DNA of 30,207 nt from CADEEX01 sp040081555 (lineage in GTDB: Bacteria; Acidobacteriota; Vicinamibacteria; Vicinamibacterales; CAVVIG01): contig JBEBGG010000033.1 in the NCBI GenBank assembly GCA_040081555.1, forward strand, positions 1 through 30,207, in the 5' to 3' direction. Positions 15,614 through 22,716 of this stretch are shown piece after piece (the first letter of the stretch is position 1; every line of letters starts with the position of its first letter). A program made the position numbers and the translations under genes. The notes beneath the pieces were generated by a model. The model saw only the letters and a program-made list of their open reading frames with translations. It had not been told where the DNA came from and did not search any database.

Positions 15614-16977
15614 CACTTGCCGATCGCGACGGCGCCGTCGTCTGGCACCCGTACACGCAGATGCTGACGCGGCCCGCGCCGCTGCCGATCGTCCGTGGCG
15701 AAGGAGTGTTTCTTTATACCGACGATGGTCGGAAGCTGCTCGACGGCACGTCGTCGTGGTGGGTGAACATCCACGGGCACTCGCACCCAGCCCTCAACGT
15801 GGCGCTGGCGCGTCAGGCAGCCACACTCGAGCACGTCGTGTTCGCCAATTGCACGCACGCGCCTGCCGTCGACCTGGCCGAGCGCCTGCTGGCGATCGTG
15901 CCCCCCGGCCTGTCGCGCGTGTTCTATTCCGACAATGGCTCCACTGCCGTGGAGGTCGCGATGAAGATGGCGGTGCAGTACTGGGGCAATCGCAACGATG
16001 AACGGAGAACATTCATCACCTTGCGGCACGCCTACCATGGCGACACCGTCGGAGCGATGTCGGCGAGCGAACGCTCGTCGTTTACGCGCCCGTTCGAGTC
16101 TCTGCTCTTTACGGTCGAACGCGCGCACGCGCCGTACTGCTATCGCTGTCCGGTCGGCCTGACACGGGCGTCGTGCCGTATCGAGTGCGCGTCGGCGGGG
16201 CCAAGTGGCCCGGCCCCGCAGGACTCGGAGCACACGTTGGAGGCCCTGCTCGAGCGTCATGCGGGGGATGTCGCGGCGGTGATGGTCGAGCCGATGCTGC
16301 AAGGCGCCGGCGGAATGATCGTGTCGCCGCCGGAATTTCTCTCCAAAGTGCGCAGCCTATGCGATCGCTTCGACACGTTAATGATTGCCGACGAAGTCCT
16401 CACCGGGTTTGGGAGGACGGGGCGGATGTTCGCATGCGAACACGCGGGTGTATCGCCTGACATCCTGTGCCTGTCGAAAGCGCTGACGGCCGGCTATCTG
16501 CCGCTCGGAGCCACGTTGGCGACCGAAGCGATCTACGCGGCGTTCTTGAGCGAGGATCGATCCCAGACGTTCTTTCACGGCCATTCATTCACCGCCAATC
16601 CGCTGGCGTGCGCCGTGGCTCTGGCCAGCCTCGACCTCTTCAGCGACGGTACGGTGCTGGCGCGGGTCAGCGCGATCGAGCGACAGCTGCGTGCCGGGCT
16701 GGAACCACTGTCGTCGCTCCCGTCCGTGGGCGACGTGCGTGTGCTCGGCGGTGTCGGCATCGTCGAACTGGTGACCGACAAGACGACCAAGGTGGCCGGC
16801 GGCTATCTGGACGACATTGGCCCTCGACTCACGGCCGAGTGCCTGCGGCGCAATCTGCTGTTGCGGCCGCTCGGCAATGTGCTCTATCTCATGCCTCCGT
16901 ACGTCATCACCGATGCAGAGCTGTCGTGGATGATTGCCCAGGTCGTCGACGTGTTGGCTGCGCTTCGCCCTCGATGA
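15610..16977 (+). CDS. bioA: adenosylmethionine-8-amino-7-oxononanoate aminotransferase
   Basis: 455 residues, a class-III PLP aminotransferase that makes 7,8-diaminopelargonate using SAM as amino donor. VVWHPYTQM and DGTSSWWVNIHGH at the N-terminus are BioA hallmarks, FYSDNGSTAVEVAMKMA holds the phosphate-binding loop, IADEVLTGFGRTG holds the PLP-contact Asp, and LSKALTAGYLPLGAT has the Schiff-base lysine K290. Around residues 177-196 is a cysteine-rich insert (YCYRCPVG, then SCRIEC) as seen in Bacillus-type BioA. The overlap with bioD is ATGA, and its own stop overlaps the next small gene in the same way. Confidence 0.95.
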   Translation: MTLADRDGAVVWHPYTQMLTRPAPLPIVRGEGVFLYTDDGRKLLDGTSSWWVNIHGHSHPALNVALARQAATLEHVVFANCTHAPAVDLAERLLAIVPPGLSRVFYSDNGSTAVEVAMKMAVQYWGNRNDERRTFITLRHAYHGDTVGAMSASERSSFTRPFESLLFTVERAHAPYCYRCPVGLTRASCRIECASAGPSGPAPQDSEHTLEALLERHAGDVAAVMVEPMLQGAGGMIVSPPEFLSKVRSLCDRFDTLMIADEVLTGFGRTGRMFACEHAGVSPDILCLSKALTAGYLPLGATLATEAIYAAFLSEDRSQTFFHGHSFTANPLACAVALASLDLFSDGTVLARVSAIERQLRAGLEPLSSLPSVGDVRVLGGVGIVELVTDKTTKVAGGYLDDIGPRLTAECLRRNLLLRPLGNVLYLMPPYVITDAELSWMIAQVVDVLAALRPR

Positions 16978-17252
16978 CGCCGCAGCGGAAGGTCTGGCTT
17001 GCGGCGGCGCTCTGGGTGGTGCTGGCTATTGCGATCTGGAATGTGATCTTCGATCGGGTCGTCGTGCTTGCTGGTCGGCGGTTCGTGTATGACGCCACGC
17101 TGTCGGCCCGTGCAGGTGTCTACCTGCGCATCGACGATGCGATGCGCCCGGCAATTGTGGATGGTGTGCGCCGCGCCTCGGTGGTGGCACTGTCGGTTGT
17201 GCTGATCGGCGTCGGCGCGATCTGGCTCGTCTCGCGTCCCACGCGCCGCTGA
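16974..17252 (+). CDS. two-helix membrane protein at the end of the biotin operon
   Basis: 92 residues from an ATG overlapping the bioA stop (ATGA). Two membrane helices (about 7-25 and 67-86) flank a central region beginning FDRVVVLAGRRFVYDA that is probably periplasmic; the basic N-terminus and the terminal RPTRR would then be cytoplasmic. No named family is recognised. The overlap makes it the last cistron of the biotin operon; whether it serves biotin metabolism is unknown. A transport accessory role would be speculation. Confidence 0.7.
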   Translation: MTPQRKVWLAAALWVVLAIAIWNVIFDRVVVLAGRRFVYDATLSARAGVYLRIDDAMRPAIVDGVRRASVVALSVVLIGVGAIWLVSRPTRR

Positions 17253-17316
17253 GCGCAGTTCTCTAGGGACCGGGCAGCGCCGTTTCCACCCAAGGCGTGT
17301 TACTGTCTCCCGCCAT

Positions 17317-18600
17317 ATGAGACGACGACTTTCGGCGCTGTTGCTTGCTCTCGGCCTGACCTTCGCTGGTGGTGCGGTAAGGGCCTCGGCACAACCACGC
17401 GAGCGTTGGGTGGGGACCTGGGGCACGGCTGCCAACTGGCGCCCACCGACCGCTGATTCCACGCAGTCCGTAGCGCCACCGCCTGCCGCGGCCGCAGGTG
17501 CGCCGACGCCCGTGCTGCTCCACGCCAGTAACCAGACCCTGCGGCAGATCGTGCGGACCTCAATCAAGGGCGACCGCGTGCGCGTCGTGTTCAGTAATAC
17601 CTTCGGGACGTTGCCGATCACCATCGGCGCCGCCCACGTGGCGCGTCGCGAGGCGGAGTCGGCGTTGGTCGCAGGGTCGGGGCGTCGGCTGCTGTTTGGT
17701 GGTCGTGCACAGGCGGTGATTCCTGCCGGCGCCATTCTCGTGAGCGACCCGGTGGCGCTGGTGCTTCCGGCGATGGCCGATCTCGCGATCGACGTCTATC
17801 TCCCTGGCGATACCGCAACGTGGAACTCACCGCTGACCGTGCATCGCGGGGCCTTCACCACCAGCTACGTCTCGGCGTCAGGCAATCATGCTGGCGAGAC
17901 GCCGTTTCCGAGCGTGGACAAGATGACCACCTGGTGGCTGCTCTCACGCGTCGAGGTGGTCGCTCCGGCGCCGGCGCGGGCCATTGTCACGTTTGGCGAT
18001 TCGATCACCGATGGCACCAGGTCGACGATCGATGGCAACCGGCGCTGGCCAGACGTCCTCTCCCGTCGGCTTCGGGCGCAACCGGCGACCGCGTCGTTGG
18101 CGATTGTCAATGAAGGCATCGCCGGCAATCGACTGCTCGCTGAGGCGTCACCGAATCTTGGCGTCAACGCGCTGGCACGGTTCGACCGTGATGTGCTTGC
18201 GCAACCGGGAGCCGCCTACGTGATCGTGCTCGAGGGCATCAATGATCTGGGGATGGCGCGGCCGGAGGCGAGGCCGAGCGCGGAGGATCTGATCGGCGCC
18301 TATCGTCAACTCATAGATCGCGCGCACGCGCAAGGGTTGACCATCTACGGAGCGACGCTCACGCCATTTGAGGGGGCGGCCTATTTCACGCCCGAGGGGG
18401 AAGTGACGCGTCAGGCGGTCAATCAGTGGATTCGTACCGGCGGGGCGTTTGACGCGGTGATCGACTTCGATAAGGTGACGCGCGATCCAGCGAGCCCCAC
18501 AAAGTTCCTGCCGGCCTACGACTCTGGGGATCATCTCCATCCAAACGACGTTGGTTACGAGGCGATGGGCGCGTCGATCGATCTGGCGTTGTTCAAGTAG
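17317..18600 (+). CDS. secreted SGNH/GDSL hydrolase
   Basis: 427 residues. A signal peptide (RRRLSALLLALGLTFAGGAV, ending ASAQ) leads to a beta-rich N-terminal domain (WVGTWGTAANWRPP onward, about 28-215) and then the SGNH domain. The catalytic blocks are GDSITDG with nucleophile S229, EGIAGNRLL with the oxyanion Gly, EGINDLG with N309, and SGDHLHPND with D405 and H408. The set is complete. This two-domain layout is that of extracellular esterases or acetyl-xylan-type esterases of the GDSL family; the true substrate is not predictable. It is separated by 64 bp from the biotin operon and converges with the YedE-like gene, with the stops overlapping by 8 bases. Confidence 0.92.
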   Translation: MRRRLSALLLALGLTFAGGAVRASAQPRERWVGTWGTAANWRPPTADSTQSVAPPPAAAAGAPTPVLLHASNQTLRQIVRTSIKGDRVRVVFSNTFGTLPITIGAAHVARREAESALVAGSGRRLLFGGRAQAVIPAGAILVSDPVALVLPAMADLAIDVYLPGDTATWNSPLTVHRGAFTTSYVSASGNHAGETPFPSVDKMTTWWLLSRVEVVAPAPARAIVTFGDSITDGTRSTIDGNRRWPDVLSRRLRAQPATASLAIVNEGIAGNRLLAEASPNLGVNALARFDRDVLAQPGAAYVIVLEGINDLGMARPEARPSAEDLIGAYRQLIDRAHAQGLTIYGATLTPFEGAAYFTPEGEVTRQAVNQWIRTGGAFDAVIDFDKVTRDPASPTKFLPAYDSGDHLHPNDVGYEAMGASIDLALFK

Positions 18601-19027
18601 GAGGGCGGTCAGGTAGACCGAATGGTCTACGCACGGCGTTGTACACCGTGCCGAAGAGTCCCGCGCCCGCGACGGCACCGGCGAGAGCCGCCAGCGCGTA
18701 GACCTTGCCTTCGCCAATGTTGACCAGAATCGGGCCTGGGCACATGCCGGCTATTGACCAGCCGATACCGAACAACAGGCCGCCGACGACCGTGCCGGCG
18801 TTCATGGCCTTCCGTTCAATCGCCAGTGGTGTGCCTGACCACGTCCGGCCTCGCCGCTTGATCAGCCAGAGTCCGGGCGCCGTCAGCAAGACCGCCGTGC
18901 CGATGATGCCGTAGAGCTGGAAGCGTTCGAACAGGAACATGCCTTGGATGTAGTCGTAGTCGGCAGCGCCAGAACGGCTGAGGACAAAGCCGAACACGGT
19001 TCCGAGCAGTAGGTAGAGGAGGGTCAT
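18593..19027 (-). CDS. YeeE/YedE-type (DUF6691-like) half-transporter, second half
   Basis: 144 residues from the ATG at 19027; the open frame continues upstream into the partner gene but is not protein-like there. Four membrane helices are visible. The signature GMCPGP (94-99) contains the conserved Cys C96 that in YeeE/TsuA thiosulfate channels relays the sulfur substrate. It starts 13 bases after the partner half ends, so the two likely assemble into one full-size YeeE/YedE transporter. The locus next to an APS/PAPS reductase supports uptake of a sulfur compound such as thiosulfate. Its 3' end overlaps the SGNH hydrolase gene tail to tail. Confidence 0.87.
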   Translation of the reverse strand: MTLLYLLLGTVFGFVLSRSGAADYDYIQGMFLFERFQLYGIIGTAVLLTAPGLWLIKRRGRTWSGTPLAIERKAMNAGTVVGGLLFGIGWSIAGMCPGPILVNIGEGKVYALAALAGAVAGAGLFGTVYNAVRRPFGLPDRPPT

Positions 19028-19040
19028 GGCCTGAGCCTCA

Positions 19041-19547
19041 TCAGCGCAACACCACGCGGTAGAGCAGCTGCGTCGTGGCCACGCCACCGGCCATGAAGCT
19101 GACAGTGGCGACCAGACTGGGCATCTCCATGTTGGAGAGGCCGAAGATGCCGTGGCCGCTCGTGCAGCCGTCAGCCAGCCGGGTGCCGAATCCGATGAAG
19201 AGACCGCCGGCGAACATCCAGGCAAGCTTGCCCGCGTGTCCGAGCCCGAGACGTTGGTCCAGCAGGCCGAGAGACCAGCTGACAGACCAGCCGCCGCCCA
19301 GTGTCGCAGAGAGCAAGCCACCCAGGAGCAGTCCGCCAAGGAAGGGCAATCGCCATCGGCGTCCGGAGATCACGGCCTTGCGGCGGAAGTACGGCCGCTC
19401 GAGCACGAGGCTGCAGAGATCCTCGAGCCCGCTGGAAATGCCGAGGCGCCGGTTGGCGACCAAGAGCAGCACGAGCGTGGTGGCCGTGATCACCACGCCA
19501 GCCATTGCCCAGTGGATCGGCGGCAGGTCGTTCAGTAGGAGGTTCAT
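19041..19547 (-). CDS. YeeE/YedE-type half-transporter, first half
   Basis: 168 residues with about five hydrophobic segments. The motif DGCTSGHG (126-133; C128) is the first conserved cysteine motif of the YeeE/YedE (TsuA) thiosulfate-uptake family, and the loop at 35-50 (GISSGLEDLCSLVLE) carries another Cys. E. coli TsuA joins both halves in one chain; here they are two genes, the common split arrangement. No Shine-Dalgarno precedes the ATG, which overlaps the end of a short frame in ATGA. It is divergent from the reductase gene over 225 bp. Confidence 0.87.
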   Translation of the reverse strand: MNLLLNDLPPIHWAMAGVVITATTLVLLLVANRRLGISSGLEDLCSLVLERPYFRRKAVISGRRWRLPFLGGLLLGGLLSATLGGGWSVSWSLGLLDQRLGLGHAGKLAWMFAGGLFIGFGTRLADGCTSGHGIFGLSNMEMPSLVATVSFMAGGVATTQLLYRVVLR

Positions 19548-19562
19548 GCTTCGGACGTAGAT

Positions 19563-19712
19563 TCAGAACTGCGGGCGTCCTGGCGTTTCAGCGTGAGACC
19601 GCTCGGGACACGGAGGCTTGACGCTCGCGAACCGGGGCTTTCTGCTTCCGACCAGCCGGCTTCGTGGGCGCGATGAAGGGACATAGCGCCCATCGTCCCG
19701 CAGCTCGCGCAT
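19563..19712 (-). other. possible short leader ORF upstream of the YeeE-type genes
   Basis: A 49-codon frame (MRELRDDGRYVPSSRPRS...) begins six bases after a strong AAGGAG site (19719-19726 region) and ends 15 bases before the transporter start. Its product is rich in Arg, Pro and Ser and matches nothing I recognise; such composition is also typical of out-of-frame GC-rich DNA. The ribosome site is the only positive evidence. Confidence 0.25.
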
Positions 19713-19724
19713 TGGAGGCTCCTT

Positions 19725-19741
19725 CTGAGAAAAAATCTTAG
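19725..19741. promoter_or_regulatory. candidate operator between YeeE-type genes and cysH
   Basis: CTGAGA-AAAAA-TCTTAG is an inverted repeat with one mismatch and a five-A spacer. It is the most AT-rich point of the divergent spacer, 31 bp before the cysH ATG. It is placed to control both directions; the binding protein is unknown. Confidence 0.35.
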
Positions 19742-19772
19742 CACGCCGCATTCTCCGTGTTACGGTCGCTTG

Positions 19773-20501
19773 ATGTCTCTCAATCTGTCTGAGCTTCCCG
19801 CAATTGCGGCCAGTTATGCCTCGGTGAATCCCGAGGAAATCGTTGCACTGGCGCTGAAGGAATATGCCCCAGGGATGGCCATTTCCTTCAGTGGCGCCGA
19901 AGACGTGGTGCTCATTCATATGGCCGTCAAAGCCGGCCTCCCGTGTAAGGTGTTTTCACTCGACACGGGCCGGTTGCATCCTGAGACCTATCAGTTCATC
20001 GAGAAGGTCCGCGTGCGCTACGGCATCGCCATCGATGTCGTGTTTCCTCAGGCCGACGCGGTGCAAGCGCTGGTGCGCGAGAAGGGGCTGTTTTCGTTCT
20101 ATCAGGATGGGCACAAGGAGTGCTGCGACATCCGCAAGGTGGAACCGCTTAGGCGCGTGCTCGCGCCGCTCCAGGCGTGGATGACCGGCCAGCGCAAAGA
20201 CCAGAGCCCAGGCACGCGCGCAGCAGTGCCGGTGGTGCAACTCGACTACACCTTCGGCAGCACCGACCGTCCGCTGGTGAAGTTCAATCCGCTCGCCTTC
20301 TGGACGTCGAAGCAGGTCTGGAGCTACATCCAGGAGCACGACGTCCCCTACAACGCGCTGCACGATCGCGGCTTTGTGTCGATTGGCTGCGAACCGTGCA
20401 CCAAGCCGACCAACCCGGGAGAGCACGAACGGGCCGGACGGTGGTGGTGGGAAGAGGCGACGAAGAAGGAGTGCGGACTTCACGCCGCTTTCGAACCCTA
20501 G
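19773..20501 (+). CDS. cysH: APS/PAPS reductase with [4Fe-4S] cysteine motif
   Basis: 242 residues from the ATG at 19773; a TTG immediately before it is open but unnecessary. It reduces adenylyl sulfate to sulfite in assimilatory sulfur metabolism. The PP-loop nucleotide site is FSGAEDVVLIHMA (39-51), followed by FSLDTGRLHPETY. The cluster ligands C117-C118 and C206-E-P-C209 form the CC-CxxC pattern, which is typical of APS-type rather than cluster-free PAPS reductases. The catalytic cysteine is C234 in KKECGLH near the C-terminus. All are present. It lies divergent to a thiosulfate-type transporter pair, which makes this a sulfur-acquisition locus. Confidence 0.95.
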   Translation: MSLNLSELPAIAASYASVNPEEIVALALKEYAPGMAISFSGAEDVVLIHMAVKAGLPCKVFSLDTGRLHPETYQFIEKVRVRYGIAIDVVFPQADAVQALVREKGLFSFYQDGHKECCDIRKVEPLRRVLAPLQAWMTGQRKDQSPGTRAAVPVVQLDYTFGSTDRPLVKFNPLAFWTSKQVWSYIQEHDVPYNALHDRGFVSIGCEPCTKPTNPGEHERAGRWWWEEATKKECGLHAAFEP

Positions 20502-20591
20502 GTTGCGCCGAACCCCGTCGTGATCAGCGGGCTTGGCGGCCGGTCCACGCCGTTGAATCGGGGGCCGCTGTCGTGAGTAGAATCGGACCAC

Positions 20592-21809
20592 ATGTCCGTG
20601 TCTCGCCGGCGGCCGTCCATTCTCATCTGTGTGCTGGTCGTGTCGGTGCTCGGTGCGGTGGTCGCAACGCAGCGGGGGTTGCCCGCGCCACCGACGTTTG
20701 TTGCCGTGCATCCGATTGCGGCGCCAGCGACGCCGCTGCCGTCTGAGGCGGCGTCGGCTGCCGTCACCAGGTTTTCGTTTATCGCCTACGGTGATACCCG
20801 TAGCAGCGGGATTCTGGGTGAGCCCGGCGATGGAGACCGCATTCATCCCGAGCACAGCCGGTTGATGGATTTGATGCTGGCCTCGGTCAAGGAACGTGCT
20901 TCATCGACGTTCCCGATTCGATTTGTGCTCCAGTCCGGTGATGCTGTCGTTCGCGGACAGGATGCCGAAGGGTGGAACGTCAGCTTTTCGCCAATCATCG
21001 AGCGGCTGACCAAGGGCGCGAACCTGCCGTACTTCTTCTCGGCCGGGAACCACGATGTGACGCCGATGCCCCAGGGCGACCACGGGCGGGCACTCGGCCT
21101 CCATAACACGCTCACGGCGATGTCCCGGTTGATTCCCCCCGAGGGCGCGCCTCGCCGGCTCGGGGGCTATCTCACCTACGCGTTTGGTTACGGCAATTCG
21201 TTCTTCATCGCCTTTGACTCGAACATTGCCTCCGATTCGCTTCAGCTCGAATGGGTGACCGATCAGCTCGAGCGCCTCGACCGTGGGCGCTATCGCCACG
21301 TGATCGTGTTCATGCACCACCCGCCGTTCTCGTCTGGACCTCACGGCGGTGCCTCGGCTGACCCGATGCCTGGCACAGGCGACAAGGCGCCCGATCAACT
21401 CGAGCCGTCGACGGTGGCCATCCGGAATTTGTACATGCCGCTCTTTCGGAAGCATCGCGTGCGGATGCTCCTGACTGGGCACGACCACCTGCTGGATCAT
21501 TTCGTCGAGCGATATACGGATGCGGGCGTCAACTACCGGATGGACGCGGTGGTCACGGGCGGGGGCGGCGCTCCCATCTATCGCTATGTCGGCGAGCCGG
21601 ATCTTCGGACGTACACGGCCTTGAATGCGGCTCAGAACGTCCGAGTCGAACATCTGATGAAGCCTGGCCCAACGGTCGAGGACAACCCACTCCATTTCCT
21701 TGTAGTTCAGGTCGACGGCGACCGGCTGTCGCTCGAGGTGGTCGGCATCGGCCCCAGGGCCTACGCGCCGTACGGGGGGCGAGCGAGGGTCACGCTCGAC
21801 GACAGATAG
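20592..21809 (+). CDS. secreted or membrane-anchored metallophosphoesterase
   Basis: 405 residues. An N-terminal hydrophobic segment (about 9-26) after MSVSRRRP is a signal peptide or anchor, followed by an Ala/Pro-rich linker. The calcineurin-like fold shows YGDTR (66-70), QSGDAV (D117), AGNHD (N153, H154, D155), FMHHPPF (H242, H243) and TGHDHLLDHF (H297, D298, H299). The metal-binding motifs are complete except that the usual D-x-H of the first motif is D68-T-R70, so the His ligand is replaced by Arg. It probably acts in the periplasm on phosphomonoesters or diesters; the substrate is unknown. It stands alone and converges with the M28 gene, leaving 21 bp between the stops. Confidence 0.9.
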   Translation: MSVSRRRPSILICVLVVSVLGAVVATQRGLPAPPTFVAVHPIAAPATPLPSEAASAAVTRFSFIAYGDTRSSGILGEPGDGDRIHPEHSRLMDLMLASVKERASSTFPIRFVLQSGDAVVRGQDAEGWNVSFSPIIERLTKGANLPYFFSAGNHDVTPMPQGDHGRALGLHNTLTAMSRLIPPEGAPRRLGGYLTYAFGYGNSFFIAFDSNIASDSLQLEWVTDQLERLDRGRYRHVIVFMHHPPFSSGPHGGASADPMPGTGDKAPDQLEPSTVAIRNLYMPLFRKHRVRMLLTGHDHLLDHFVERYTDAGVNYRMDAVVTGGGGAPIYRYVGEPDLRTYTALNAAQNVRVEHLMKPGPTVEDNPLHFLVVQVDGDRLSLEVVGIGPRAYAPYGGRARVTLDDR

Positions 21810-21830
21810 GGGAGCGGTCGAGGGCCAAAC

Positions 21831-22712
21831 TTATCGTGGCGCGGACGAGAGCCGAGCTTCGATTGACGGCAGCGCGGCGAGGAGCACGTCGCCGACGGTT
21901 TGCAGGCTGCTCGGGCTCAGCTTGTCGAGCGTGTCTTGGGCAGTGTGCCAGGCGGGGTAGTCAAGGTCGATGATGTCCACGGCTGGAACACCGGCGTCCA
22001 GGAACTCGAGGTGGTCGTCTTCGATGGGTCTTGCTTGGCGAACGAAGACAGACGATGCGTTCTGGCGCTCGGCCGCAGTCCAGATGAGGTCAGTGAGCCA
22101 CGGCGTCGAGTGCAGCTCGCGCATGATGCGTAGGTCGCGGTCGCCGATCATGTCGACCAGCACCAGCGCCTTGAGCGACCCGATAGTGCCGCTTCGCTTG
22201 GCCTCGGCCACGTAGTGGCGGCTGCCGTACGTGTGATCAGTCCCTTGCCAAGCGCCGACGGCCTCTTCGCCGTCCAGGAATAGCAGCTCCATCGTCAGCG
22301 CATTGGTGCGCGCCCTGAGGACACGTGCCATTTCGACGAGAAAGGCCGCGCTGCTGCCGCCGTCGTTGGCGCCGACGAAATTCGGCAGACGCTTGGTGTC
22401 GTAGTGCCCTGCGATGACCAGCCGTTCCGCTCGCTTGCCTGGAATGGTCGCGATCAGATTGACCATGTGGACCTTGCCGGCCGGCGTCGCGGCGTCCCAG
22501 CGCTGTTCGACGACGGGTACGCCGATGGCGAGCAACTGTGTCTTGATGTAGTCGCGGTCGCGCTGCAGGGCCGGAGAACCCGCTGGGCGGGGACCATGCG
22601 ACACCAGTTCACGCAGATGGTTCCAGGCTCTGCCTGCCTCGAAGCCCGGCGCCGCCGGCACCGGGGCTGACGCCTGCAGAGCAAGCGTCAGCAGAAGGCA
22701 GAGTCTGGTCAT
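21831..22712 (-). CDS. M28-family protein, animal-type glutaminyl-peptide cyclotransferase-like
   Basis: 293 residues with a signal peptide (MTRLCLLLTLALQASA). The fold is M28, and the detail fits glutaminyl cyclase (QPCT type): GANDGGSSAAFLVEMARVL (zinc D117), FLDGEEAVGAW (E149 catalytic, E150 zinc), YGSRHYVAE, LVLVDMIGD (D187), EDDHLEFLDAGVPAVDIID (D232, D233) and PAWHTAQDTLDKL (W255, H256). H103 and D105 in AGHYDTK resemble the second-metal site of dizinc aminopeptidases. Glutaminyl cyclases convert N-terminal Gln to pyroglutamate on exported proteins; an aminopeptidase cannot be excluded. It starts four bases after the citrate synthase stop, so the two are co-transcribed, which looks incidental. 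Confidence 0.85.
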   Translation of the reverse strand: MTRLCLLLTLALQASAPVPAAPGFEAGRAWNHLRELVSHGPRPAGSPALQRDRDYIKTQLLAIGVPVVEQRWDAATPAGKVHMVNLIATIPGKRAERLVIAGHYDTKRLPNFVGANDGGSSAAFLVEMARVLRARTNALTMELLFLDGEEAVGAWQGTDHTYGSRHYVAEAKRSGTIGSLKALVLVDMIGDRDLRIMRELHSTPWLTDLIWTAAERQNASSVFVRQARPIEDDHLEFLDAGVPAVDIIDLDYPAWHTAQDTLDKLSPSSLQTVGDVLLAALPSIEARLSSAPR

Positions 22713-22716
22713 CCCG

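Noticed and set aside
19545..19744. 66-codon minus-strand frame with a CxxC near its start and an ATGA overlap with the transporter gene
   Set aside because: It would need a GTG start without a ribosome site, its codon use is unremarkable, and the sequence matches no family. It is kept only as part of the leader observation.
20901..21695. 264-codon minus-strand frame
   Set aside because: Antisense to the metallophosphoesterase and of no recognisable family; His/Arg/Val-rich shadow composition.
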